Origin: Syntrophaceae bacterium
GTDB taxonomy: Bacteria > Desulfobacterota > BSN033 > UBA1163
Reading direction: 5' to 3'
DNA: 48,385 nt
Assembly (NCBI GenBank): GCA_013388645.1
Contig: JACAEV010000077.1
Span: forward strand, 1 to 48,385
In this document: one piece after another, positions 8,116 to 16,472 of the stretch
Layout: each line of letters starts with the position of its first letter
How positions within the stretch are numbered: the stretch's first letter is position 1
Program-made: the position numbers and the translations under genes
Notes under the pieces: model-generated
The model's database searches: none
The model's input: only the letters and a program-made list of their open reading frames with translations
Told to the model about the DNA's origin: nothing

Positions 8116-8622
8116 ATGAATATGGAAAGAGGGCTGATGGAAGTGAAAGTCATGGGTATTGTCGTAGACCCCAAGGCGTCCAACCCTGTGGTCGTTTTGG
8201 TAGACCTCTCTGGTCAGAAAGCTTTGCCAATCTGGATCGGGGTTTTTGAGGCGGAGGCCATCTCAAGAGGGATTGAAGAGGTGGTTACGCTTCGGCCCAT
8301 GACACACGATCTCATGAAACAGATTTTAGATACTTTTCAGGTCACCCTTACCCGAGTGGTCATTCATGATTTAAGGGATAATACTTTTTACGCTCACCTT
8401 TATCTTGACGTAGATGGCGAAGAATTAATTGTGGATAGTCGCCCCAGTGATGCAATCGCCCTTGCGGTCAGAGTCAAGGCTCCCATTTTTGTTACCGAAT
8501 CAGTGATTGAAGCCACCAAACAGATGGGAATACTTGCCAGTAATTTTTTGGAAGAAAGGGATGAGCTGAAAACCATTATTGAAAATATGAAACCAGAAGA
8601 CTTTGGAAAATATAAAATGTAA
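8116..8622 (+). CDS. bifunctional nuclease (BFN/DUF151) domain protein
   Basis: 168-aa protein of the DUF151 family. The signature is clear: MEVKVMGIVVDPKASNPVVVL near the N-terminus (split here over strands one and two), LPIWIGVFEAEAI, RPMTHDLMKQIL, and VDSRPSDAIALAVRVKAPIF. Members are reported as nucleases or are linked to stress and redox responses. The role in bacteria is not well settled. A C-terminal acidic helix (ERDELKTIIENMKPEDFGK) matches the usual family tail. An internal ATG (MEVKVMG, seven codons in) is the position where most homologues begin and may be the true start. It stands alone with its own promoter candidate. Confidence 0.9.
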   Translation: MNMERGLMEVKVMGIVVDPKASNPVVVLVDLSGQKALPIWIGVFEAEAISRGIEEVVTLRPMTHDLMKQILDTFQVTLTRVVIHDLRDNTFYAHLYLDVDGEELIVDSRPSDAIALAVRVKAPIFVTESVIEATKQMGILASNFLEERDELKTIIENMKPEDFGKYKM

Positions 8623-8754
8623 CATCATGTCTTATTACACCCTTCTATAGATAGAAAAGTCCTACCTTCTATCTCTATTCACCAAATGCATTTAACCTAA
8701 CTGAATTCGAATACTTTCTTCCCGTTGACATTAATTTTCTCTTTTTGACAATTT

Positions 8755-8767
8755 GTCATTTCGATGA
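8755..8767. promoter_or_regulatory. short dyad TGACAA-T-TTGTCA upstream of the HTH/hybrid-kinase operon
   Basis: Inverted repeat with 6-nt arms and a single central base, about 90 nt upstream of the sigma-54 match. This is where an enhancer-binding or repressor site could lie. No protein can be assigned. Confidence 0.25.
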
Positions 8768-8855
8768 AGTTAAAGGTGAAGCAAACACCTCTTTCGAAAA
8801 TGAAGCTTATGTTTAAAATTAAGTAGTTAAGAGGTTAGAAGCCTATCAGTTTTAT

Positions 8856-8871
8856 CGGCATATATTTTGCT
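8856..8871 (+). promoter_or_regulatory. candidate sigma-54 (RpoN) -24/-12 promoter
   Basis: CGGCATATATTTTGCT has GG at 8857-8858 and GC at 8869-8870, separated by exactly 10 nt, with the TTGC of the -12 box intact. Expected transcription start is near 8882, so the in-frame ATG at 8880 would lie at or before the mRNA start. This supports the downstream start at 8910 for the HTH gene. Confidence 0.6.
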
Positions 8872-8909
8872 TAAAATACATGAAAATCAAAGCAAATGGA
8901 GGTAATTCA

Positions 8910-9092
8910 ATGTTCTTAATGGAAAAGGATGTGGTGTTAACGACGGATGAGGCAATTGAATATTTAAAGATCTCCAAGCCCACATTTTTGAAATACATTC
9001 GCCACGGAAAGATCAAGGCGATTAAAGCTGGAAAAGGGTGGAGGATTCTTCAATCTGAATTAAACCGGTTCTTACTGGGAGAAGTGAACTGA
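8910..9092 (+). CDS. excisionase-family HTH DNA-binding protein
   Basis: 60-aa MerR/excisionase-like helix-turn-helix protein. TTDEAIEYLKISKPTFLKYI is the typical first helix and recognition helix, followed by RHGKIKAIKAGKGWRI, the family's wing. The start at 8910 is set by GGAGGT at 8898-8903 (6-nt spacing); the ATG at 8880 has no site and precedes the predicted mRNA start. Its stop (TGA 9090-9092) overlaps the ATG of the giant hybrid kinase at 9092, so the two are translationally coupled. It may be a DNA-binding output or autoregulator of that kinase operon (inference). Confidence 0.82.
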   Translation: MFLMEKDVVLTTDEAIEYLKISKPTFLKYIRHGKIKAIKAGKGWRILQSELNRFLLGEVN

Positions 9093-12000
9093 TGATCAAA
9101 GGAATAAGAAATAGCCTCACATTGAAATGGATGATTTTTTCTGTACTCTTAGCCATCCTCCCTCTTTTCATTGCAGGTCTTAGTATCATTCAAATCTACC
9201 AAGAAAATTTGAAAGAATCGATCATTGGAATTGAGGAAATGAAGGCAACCATGGTGGTTGAGAGGACAGAAGCTTTTTTTGAAAAGATCACCCTCAGTCT
9301 TCTCACCATGGCTAATGATAAAGATTTTAAAACCGGACGTTTTACTCCTCATGTTCAACATCATTTAGAGAATCTCCTTTGTCAAAATGATTCTATTTGG
9401 GAAGTGACCCTTTTAGACCATCAAGGGAGGGAGAGGGCGAAGGTTTCGAAATACAGAGTGATCGCTCCTGATGATTTAAAAAGTGAAGCGAAGAGCGAGA
9501 TGTTCGGAATGGCTTCTAAGGGTAAAACGTATTATGGAGATTTTTATCTCACACGAGATATCGTCCCCACTATGGGAGTCGCCGTTCCTGTGGAAGAATA
9601 TAGAGGGAAGCCCGTTGGGGTTTTGAGCGCCAAGGTTCACCTTCGATATCTGTGGAACCTTATTCCTCAAATTCAAATCGGTAAAGAGGGATTCACTTAT
9701 GTCGTGGATCGGGAAGGAAATCTCATCGCTCATCCGGATACACGAAGAGTTTTGTTAGGTTTAAATTTGAGATCGCTCCCCGTCGTGGACCAGGTTGCAT
9801 CTGGAAGAGAGGGCCATTTGGAATTTGATCATCCAGAGGGAGAGAGAGTTTTATGTGTCTATAAATTGATGAAAAAATTAGGCTGGGGCGTGATTGTTCA
9901 AGTCCCCGTAAAAGAAGCTTATCAGCCCACCCGGCAGGTGGCTCATACCGCCTTCCAATGGATGTTAATTGGGTTAGGCATTGCGGTGATCCTGAGTCTG
10001 CTCTTAACAAGGAAGTTCACTCTCCCGATTAAACGTCTATCCAATGGAATGGGAGAGGTCGCCAAGGGGAATTTAGATACCTATCTTCAATCTACTACAA
10101 AGGATGAGGTGGGGCTTCTTACAGAATCTTATAATCAGATGATTTGGAATTTAAAACAGTCTCGAGAAGCCCTGAGAGAGGCCGAGGAAAGATATCGAAG
10201 GATTTTCGAAAATTCTAAAGATATGATTTATATCACCTCGCTTGATGGGAACTTTATCGATGTCAATCAGGCTGGGGTGGAGATGCTTGGTTATCAAAAT
10301 AAAGATCAATTGGTGAGGATTTCCACAAAAGATATTTTTTGTTCCCAAGGAGACCGAGAAAAATTCATGTATGAAATAACCAATCGAGGATTTGTCAAGG
10401 ATTTTGAGACCAAATTGAAGAGAGCGGATGGAACAATCATCGACACCCTCATGACCATAACCCTCAGAAAGGACGAGGAGGGCCATATTCTTGGCCATGA
10501 GGGCATCATCAAAGATATTTCCTTCCGAAAAAGGATGGAGAATGAATTGGTCCAAAGAAAAGAGGAGGCTCAAGCCCTTTATGATATGAGTGTCCTCATC
10601 AATCAGACCTTGGATCTGAATAAGGTTTTACCCGATGCTTTAGATCGGGCTTCCTGTCTCACGGGGTTTGAAATGGGAGGAATTTATTTATTTAATCAAG
10701 ATGAAAATTTACTCGAATTAAGATTTAATAAGGGATATACATCCACATTTGTTGAACGTGTCAAGGTGATCCCATTTGGAGAGGGCATTGCCGGAAAGGC
10801 CCTCCTAATGAAGGAGCCAATTATCTCCTCCATCGATGAATATCCAACTCCTCAACTCCTTCCCTTTTTAAGGGAGGAGGGGATACAATCATTGGTGGGT
10901 ATTCCACTAATGAGCAAAGGAAAAGCCATCGGTGCGATTACCCTTGCGAGCCGTAACCTCCATGCCCTGGTTTCCAGGGAGGTCAAGTTGTTAGAAAGTA
11001 TTGGAAATCAGGTTGGTCTTGCCCTTGAAAACGCTCAGCTCTTTTCAAATGTCACCCAAGCCAAATCGGAATGGGAAACCACCTTTAATGCCGTCACGGA
11101 CCTCATCACCATCAGAGATAAAGATTATCAAATCATTCGTGCCAATCAGGCAGCGTTTGAACGTTATGGGTTAAGGCCAGAGCAGATGATAGGAAAGAAG
11201 TGTTTTGAAATTTTTCACCAAAGTGACCAACCGTGTGATGGATGTTATGTGGCTAAGACTTTAGAAACAAAGAGACCTGCGGCCGGGGAAAGAGAGAGTA
11301 AATATTTAAAAGGTATTTTTCAATATTATACTTTTCCTGTCTTTGATGGAGAAGGGGAAGTCGTGGGAGTGGTCGATTTAGCCAGAGAGATAACTGAAGA
11401 GAAACGACTGGAAATTGAAAAGGAGGTGGTCAATCAGATTAACCAAATCCTTGCCTCCAGCCTCGATGTGAGACAGGTCATCAACGCGGTCCACTCGGAA
11501 ATCAAAAAGGTATTCAATTCGGATAGGATGACGATCACCCTTTTGGATGAAGGAGGCAGGGGGTTCCGATATTTTGCTTTGGAAAAGGATTATGATGCTA
11601 AAGAATTGGTGGGTGGTGTCATTTATCCAAAAGAAGGAACGCCCATTTCAAAAGCATTGGAAATAGGCCTGCCTGTGATCGTGCCGGATACCGAGAAAAG
11701 CAATTCTTGGATTGATCAGAAAGTACTGAAAGAGGGGATCCGTTCTACATTGGTATTTCCATTAGAATGTAGAGGGAAAATTATTGGAACGGTGAACTTT
11801 GGAAGCAAAGAGATCCAACACTTTTCAGATCATCATGTTAATTTCCTCCGTTCCATCGCATCAGGGCTGGCGATTTCCATTCAAAACGCTCTCCTCTTCG
11901 AAGAGACAAAAAAAAGAGTGGATGAATTAACTCTCCTTTATGAGATCATGAAAATTTCTGCCTCCTCTTTGAATTTAGACCAAATGCTGAGAGAGGTGAC

Positions 12001-13894
12001 TCACTGTCTGAATGACTTTTTCAAGTTTGAAGCCTTTGGCATGGCCTTGCTTGATGAGAAAACGAAGAAATTGATCATTCATCCCTCCTTCCTGGGCCAT
12101 CCAGTTAAAGAGATAGAAAGTATGGACCTCGGGTTAGGAAGGGGAATTACCGGATGGGTGGCTGAAAGAGGTGAACCCCTATTAGTGAACGATGTCCGAA
12201 AGGATTCCAGGTATCTTCTCTATGACGAGACGATCCACTCCGAATTGTGTATTCCTTTGAAGGTAGGCCCCAAAGTGATTGGGGTACTGGATGCCCAGAG
12301 TAGAGCTTTGAATGCCTTTTCTGAAGATCACCTCCGTTTACTTAGCATCATCGGAGGACAGTTGGCCATTCTCATTGAAAACCTTCGGCTTTACGAAGGG
12401 ATTAAACAGTCGGAGGAAAAATATCGAACCGTCATCGAAGGGGCCCATGAAGGGATCTGTGTGATTGGAATGGATAATCGTTTTAAATATGTCAACAGAA
12501 GAGAGGCGGAATTGCAAGGTCTCCCTCAAGAAAAATTGGTGGGGATGGATTTTCGTGATTTTCTGGATGAAAAGAGCAAACAATTCATGGATGAACGATT
12601 CACTCGGCGGGGGAACAAAGAGAAATTACCCCCTCGTTTTGAATTAAATATACTCCGAAAGGATGGAGAGATTCGAAATGTTGAAGTCCATGCGAGAGTG
12701 ATCAAAGATTCAACGGGGGAGACCGATTATGTCGTTTTCTCCAAAGATATCACTGAAAAGAAAAAAATGGAGGAACAGTTGCTTCAGGCTGAAAAACTCC
12801 GGGCCCTTGCGGAGATGGCCAGCGGGGTTGCCCATGATTTCAATAACGCCCTGGCCGCCATCCTTGGCAACACCCAACTCCTGCTTTTCTCCATTCAAGA
12901 TGAGGAGTTAAAAGAAACCTTGAAAACAATCGAAAAAGTGGCCAAGGACAGTGCTCAGACCGTGCGACGGCTTCAAGATTTTACACGGAAAAAGGTTCAT
13001 GAAGAACTTTTTCAGGTCGATATCAATTCGGTGATTAGAGATACCATTGAGATGACCAAACCAAAATGGAAGGATGAAGTCCAGAAAAGAGGAAGTCATA
13101 TTGAAATCGTGTTAAGGGTTGAAGAAGTTCCTCCTGTATTAGGCACATCATCTGAATTGAGAGAAGTCATGACCAATATGATTCTCAATGCCATTGAGGC
13201 GATGCCTGAGGGTGGAAGAATAGAGATTCGGACATTTCAGAGGAGGGAAAAAGTCTTGATCCAAATTTCCGATTCTGGAATGGGAATTGTGGAAGATATC
13301 CGGAAAAAGATTTTTGAGCCCTTTTTCACAACGAAACCATTTACCAATACCGGACTCGGATTAAGTATGTCTTATGGAATTATAAGAAGGTTTGGAGGAG
13401 AGATCGAGGTTCAAAGCGAGGTTGGGAAAGGAACGACCTTTACCATCGTCTTACCCATTGAAAAAGGTTTGAAGGAAGAAACCTCCCCTCCCTGTTCGCC
13501 TAAAAAGGGGAAGGAAGCTCGTATTCTGGTGATCGACGATGAGGAGTTTGTCCGGAATGTACTTTCCCGGACACTCGCTCAATTTCACCATCAGGTCACT
13601 TTGGCGGAGGATGGGGAAAAGGGCATTCAACTCTTCAGGGAAAAGAAATTTGATATGGTTTTGACTGATTTGGGAATGCCTGGGATGTCGGGATGGGAGG
13701 TTTGCCGAGTCATAAAAAGCTTGAGCCCAGAGACCCCAGTCGGAATGATAACAGGATGGGGGACAGAAATAAGTCGGAGTAAAATGGAAGAGTACGGTCT
13801 TGACTTCTTGATCTCCAAACCCTTTGATTTCAACCAGGTTTTAAATGTGGTGGCTGAAACGATGGCCTCCAATGAAGAACGATATTTATCTTGA
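9092..13894 (+). CDS. giant multi-sensor hybrid histidine kinase (Cache-HAMP-PAS-GAF-PAS-GAF-GAF-PAS-HisKA-HATPase-REC)
   Basis: 1600-aa membrane sensor. TM1 about 13-35, an extracytoplasmic dCache-type domain about 40-280 (GFTYVVDREGNLIAHP), TM2 about 287-308, HAMP about 309-360. Cytoplasmic modules follow: PAS about 363-485, GAF about 495-650, PAS about 658-775 with cysteines in DQPCDGCYVAKTL, GAF about 780-935, GAF about 945-1100, PAS about 1107-1230. HisKA carries phospho-acceptor His1248 (GVAHDFNN). The ATPase has NMILNAIEAMPEGG, DSGMGI and TGLGLSMSYGI. A C-terminal receiver has Asp1526 (LTDLGMPGMSG) and a lysine in ISKPF. All catalytic residues are present. The HTH gene upstream overlaps by one base. 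The ligand is unknown; proximity to livJ suggests an organic solute but is weak evidence. Confidence 0.93.
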   Translation: MIKGIRNSLTLKWMIFSVLLAILPLFIAGLSIIQIYQENLKESIIGIEEMKATMVVERTEAFFEKITLSLLTMANDKDFKTGRFTPHVQHHLENLLCQNDSIWEVTLLDHQGRERAKVSKYRVIAPDDLKSEAKSEMFGMASKGKTYYGDFYLTRDIVPTMGVAVPVEEYRGKPVGVLSAKVHLRYLWNLIPQIQIGKEGFTYVVDREGNLIAHPDTRRVLLGLNLRSLPVVDQVASGREGHLEFDHPEGERVLCVYKLMKKLGWGVIVQVPVKEAYQPTRQVAHTAFQWMLIGLGIAVILSLLLTRKFTLPIKRLSNGMGEVAKGNLDTYLQSTTKDEVGLLTESYNQMIWNLKQSREALREAEERYRRIFENSKDMIYITSLDGNFIDVNQAGVEMLGYQNKDQLVRISTKDIFCSQGDREKFMYEITNRGFVKDFETKLKRADGTIIDTLMTITLRKDEEGHILGHEGIIKDISFRKRMENELVQRKEEAQALYDMSVLINQTLDLNKVLPDALDRASCLTGFEMGGIYLFNQDENLLELRFNKGYTSTFVERVKVIPFGEGIAGKALLMKEPIISSIDEYPTPQLLPFLREEGIQSLVGIPLMSKGKAIGAITLASRNLHALVSREVKLLESIGNQVGLALENAQLFSNVTQAKSEWETTFNAVTDLITIRDKDYQIIRANQAAFERYGLRPEQMIGKKCFEIFHQSDQPCDGCYVAKTLETKRPAAGERESKYLKGIFQYYTFPVFDGEGEVVGVVDLAREITEEKRLEIEKEVVNQINQILASSLDVRQVINAVHSEIKKVFNSDRMTITLLDEGGRGFRYFALEKDYDAKELVGGVIYPKEGTPISKALEIGLPVIVPDTEKSNSWIDQKVLKEGIRSTLVFPLECRGKIIGTVNFGSKEIQHFSDHHVNFLRSIASGLAISIQNALLFEETKKRVDELTLLYEIMKISASSLNLDQMLREVTHCLNDFFKFEAFGMALLDEKTKKLIIHPSFLGHPVKEIESMDLGLGRGITGWVAERGEPLLVNDVRKDSRYLLYDETIHSELCIPLKVGPKVIGVLDAQSRALNAFSEDHLRLLSIIGGQLAILIENLRLYEGIKQSEEKYRTVIEGAHEGICVIGMDNRFKYVNRREAELQGLPQEKLVGMDFRDFLDEKSKQFMDERFTRRGNKEKLPPRFELNILRKDGEIRNVEVHARVIKDSTGETDYVVFSKDITEKKKMEEQLLQAEKLRALAEMASGVAHDFNNALAAILGNTQLLLFSIQDEELKETLKTIEKVAKDSAQTVRRLQDFTRKKVHEELFQVDINSVIRDTIEMTKPKWKDEVQKRGSHIEIVLRVEEVPPVLGTSSELREVMTNMILNAIEAMPEGGRIEIRTFQRREKVLIQISDSGMGIVEDIRKKIFEPFFTTKPFTNTGLGLSMSYGIIRRFGGEIEVQSEVGKGTTFTIVLPIEKGLKEETSPPCSPKKGKEARILVIDDEEFVRNVLSRTLAQFHHQVTLAEDGEKGIQLFREKKFDMVLTDLGMPGMSGWEVCRVIKSLSPETPVGMITGWGTEISRSKMEEYGLDFLISKPFDFNQVLNVVAETMASNEERYLS

Positions 13895-13975
13895 CCTGTT
13901 TCCTTCCCATACTCTTCCTCTTCCCCAAGGCTTTACCCTAAGTACTTCTTCAGTTATGGGGTAATATTTGACCTG

Positions 13976-14142
13976 AAAGGGTCGGGAAATTCTCCCTCCA
14001 AAACCTCGTAAAGCGGTCTTTAAGATCATACCGATCGGTTATTCTACTATTGGCATCGTGATTTTGGGAATTCAACCCTATAGAGGTGATGAGTTAGAGG
14101 TTTCGCTTCAAGGTTTTTACGGAAGAACCTCCCGACCCTTTT
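13976..14142. repeat. long imperfect inverted repeat (about 167 bp) upstream of livJ
   Basis: The left arm begins AAAGGGTCGGGA at 13976 and runs about 45 nt. The right arm ends TCCCGACCCTTT near 14140, and its complement tracks the left arm through AGGTTCTTCC, AAAACCT and AAGCG. Between the arms is a unique A/T-rich segment. There is no open frame. It lies in the 358-bp gap between the hybrid kinase and livJ, which otherwise holds only a smaller TACCC/GGGTA dyad around 13935-13963. It resembles a MITE-like element. Confidence 0.55.
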
Positions 14143-14252
14143 CTGCTTCAATAACCAGGGATTACTCCCCCTTTAATTTTCCGGTTGATTTTTCCTCCTT
14201 TTTGTAATAAATAAAAGGGCATCTTTTTTAAAAAGAAAGGAGGAGTCTCATT

Positions 14253-15422
14253 ATGAAAAGAGGGATTTTCCATTTTTGTGCCTATGTTTTTGCGGTCCTT
14301 TTTCTTGCCTTTTCTGTTCACGCTCAAGATATCCCCATCGGATTTTTTGCGCCCATCACAGGGCCTGCGGCCGCCGACGGTGCGAGTGCAAAACATGCAG
14401 TCGAACTGGGATTGAAAGAGGTGAATGATGCAGGTGGAATTAAAGGGAGAAAAGTAAATCTCATTATTTATGATGATCGGTTGAATCCCCAAGAAGCGGT
14501 TGCCATCGCCAATAAATTAATCGAAAAAGATAGGGTAGTAGGTGTGGTCAGCGGTTCTTATAGTGGTCCGACTCGAGTCACTGCCCCTATTTTCCAAAAA
14601 GCAGGAATTCCTATGGTGGCAGGCTATGCAGTACACCCGGATGTGACCTGGGATCCCAAGGAAAAGAAAGTCAATGATTTTTGCTTCCGAAATGGGTTTC
14701 TCGGCGAAATCGAAGGAGCAGCGGCTGCTGAATTTGCTGTGAAGAATTTAAAAGCTAAGAAGATTTCCATCATCTCGATGGATAACGATTTTGGCCGGGC
14801 CATCTCTGCTGGGTTCGCCGAGCGATCAGAGAAATTGGGAGCGTCGATTTTAACCAAGCAAATGTATAAGTTTCCTGGTGAAAAGGACTTTCGTCCCTAT
14901 TTGACAAGAATCAAAGAAGGCAATCCAGATTTGATTTTTGCAGCAGGATATTATAATGAAGCCGCTTCCATCGTCCGGCAGGCGAAGGAGTTGGGAATCA
15001 CCAGCCAGATCATGGGTGAGGAAGGGTTTGATTCACCGAAATTTATAGAGATAGCAGGGCCAACCGCTGAAGGTGTCATCATTGCGACCAATCTCGATCG
15101 AGATGACCCAAGGCCACTGGTCCAGAATTTTCTGAGGAATTACAAAAAAGCTTATAATGAAGAGGCCGATATGGTCGGAGCTTCCAGTTATGACGCTTTT
15201 ATGATTCTTGTTAACGCCATCTCTAAAGCGGGGACAGATCCCAAAGCCATTCAGAAGGCCCTCCTTGAGACCAAAGATTATAATGGTTTGACGGGAAAAA
15301 TCACCCGTTTTGTTCAGGGCGAAGTGGTCAAACCCGTTCAGATTCAAGTGGTCAAAGACGGGAAGTTCCGTCGTCTCGGGGTGGTTGATAATCCAGAAGT
15401 CATCACACCGCCCATCAAATAA
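14253..15422 (+). CDS. livJ: ABC transporter substrate-binding protein, branched-chain amino acid (LivJ/K) family
   Basis: 389-aa periplasmic type I binding protein. Signal peptide MKRGIFHFCAYVFAVLFLAF then SVHA, with cleavage probably before QDIPIG. The mature part has the family opening IPIGFFAPITGPAAADG, the central GVVSGSYSGPTRVTAPIF ligand-site region, and DNDFGRAISAGFAERSEKLG. A strong AAAGGAGGAG site lies just upstream. First gene of livJHMGF, which runs into hutU-hutH, so histidine or a related amino acid is a plausible ligand. That is inferred from context; binding-protein sequence alone does not fix the ligand. Confidence 0.92.
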   Translation: MKRGIFHFCAYVFAVLFLAFSVHAQDIPIGFFAPITGPAAADGASAKHAVELGLKEVNDAGGIKGRKVNLIIYDDRLNPQEAVAIANKLIEKDRVVGVVSGSYSGPTRVTAPIFQKAGIPMVAGYAVHPDVTWDPKEKKVNDFCFRNGFLGEIEGAAAAEFAVKNLKAKKISIISMDNDFGRAISAGFAERSEKLGASILTKQMYKFPGEKDFRPYLTRIKEGNPDLIFAAGYYNEAASIVRQAKELGITSQIMGEEGFDSPKFIEIAGPTAEGVIIATNLDRDDPRPLVQNFLRNYKKAYNEEADMVGASSYDAFMILVNAISKAGTDPKAIQKALLETKDYNGLTGKITRFVQGEVVKPVQIQVVKDGKFRRLGVVDNPEVITPPIK

Positions 15423-15424
15423 AA

Positions 15425-15552
15425 GAATAGTAATCAGTGGCCAGTTATCAGTTTCTATATATGGTTCCCTTCTCTTCTAAAGATGAGGAAGAGGAGGGAA
15501 CCATATTGTGGTTTAATGACTGTTCACTGCTCACCGCCTACTGGTTACTGGA
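15425..15552. repeat. CAGTGGTCAG-type repeat flanking a 19-bp hairpin between livJ and livH
   Basis: A strong stem, left arm 15459-15477 (begins ATATGGTTCCC) with right arm 15488-15506 (ends GGGAACCATAT), is 19 bp long with one G-U pair and a 10-nt loop. It is flanked by degenerate units AATCAGTGGCCAGTTATCAG (left) and ACTGTTCACTG, TACTGGTTACTGG (right), which are roughly complementary. No T-run follows, so it is probably not a simple terminator. It could protect livJ mRNA or reduce read-through, a common design where the binding protein is needed in excess. Confidence 0.65.
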
Positions 15553-15558
15553 TTTAAT

Positions 15559-16416
15559 ATGCTCTGGCAACAACTCGCTAATGGAATTGCCATTGGAAGC
15601 GTCTACGCCCTGATCTCACTTGGGCTGACGATGGTTTATGGAATCCTACGTATCTTGCATGTGGCTCATGCCGGCATTTACGCTTTGGGGGCTTATGTTG
15701 GTCTGTTTTCTTTCAAGCTCGTCGGCAATTTCTGGATTTCTTTGATGGTCGGAATGGCTGGAGCAGCCATTGCCGGATATCTTGTGGAAAGGTTTTTGTA
15801 CACGCCCCTTCTTCATTTGCCGAGGATCGCTCCCCTTATCGTTTCTATTGGCCTTTTCACCGCCTTGGAGGAAGCTTTTCGTATCGTTGCTGGACCTCAT
15901 ACGCTGACTTACAACGCCCGTATTGGTCTGGGTGATCTATCCATCGGGAGCTTCCGTCTTACCGAGACACAGATTCTCATCCTCTTCATCACCATTATCA
16001 TCTTAATTTTTCTCTGGGCCTTCCTGACAAAAACCCGTACCGGGTTAGCGATGAGGGCATGTGCTCAGGACCCAGAGACCACCTCCTCTTTCGGGGTGAA
16101 TGTCAGCGCAATCATTGCAATCAATTTTATTATTGGATCAGCCATGGCTGGTGCGGCAGGGGTTTTGATCGGGGTCTATGATAACCAAGTTTGGCCGACG
16201 ATGGGCAGTATCCCGGCCTATAAAGCTTTAGCTATTGTTGTTCTCGGAGGATTGGGAAATATTCCAGGGACGGTGCTTGCATCAATCGTCGTAGGGCTGG
16301 CAGAGACGTTTTTCATTGGTGTTCTCGCTATTCCTTTTCCGAGAGATGCCGTGGCTTTCGTGGCCATGATTTTAGTTTTAATGTTCAAACCCTATGGGCT
16401 ATTAGGAAAAGCATAA
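15559..16416 (+). CDS. livH: branched-chain amino acid ABC transporter permease, LivH family
   Basis: 285-aa integral membrane permease with about eight hydrophobic segments. Family motifs visible: NGIAIGSVYALISLGLTMVY at the N-terminus, the cytoplasmic coupling region RTGLAMRACAQDPETTSSFG, and AIVVLGGLGNIPGTVLAS near the C-terminus. It begins at ATG 15559 with no strong Shine-Dalgarno. Partner of LivM and of the LivG/LivF ATPases just downstream. Intact and of normal length. Confidence 0.93.
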   Translation: MLWQQLANGIAIGSVYALISLGLTMVYGILRILHVAHAGIYALGAYVGLFSFKLVGNFWISLMVGMAGAAIAGYLVERFLYTPLLHLPRIAPLIVSIGLFTALEEAFRIVAGPHTLTYNARIGLGDLSIGSFRLTETQILILFITIIILIFLWAFLTKTRTGLAMRACAQDPETTSSFGVNVSAIIAINFIIGSAMAGAAGVLIGVYDNQVWPTMGSIPAYKALAIVVLGGLGNIPGTVLASIVVGLAETFFIGVLAIPFPRDAVAFVAMILVLMFKPYGLLGKA

Positions 16417-16472
16417 CCATTTCGTGAGTCGGGAGGCTTAAACTTCACCCCTTACGCCTTACGGTATTAAAG

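Noticed and set aside
8880-9092. Longer start for the HTH gene at ATG 8880
   Set aside because: It lies at or before the predicted sigma-54 transcription start and lacks a ribosome binding site, whereas ATG 8910 has GGAGGT at ideal spacing.
8910-9092. Excisionase of a prophage or integrative element
   Set aside because: No integrase, attachment site, transposase or phage gene is nearby, and the gene is coupled to a sensor kinase.
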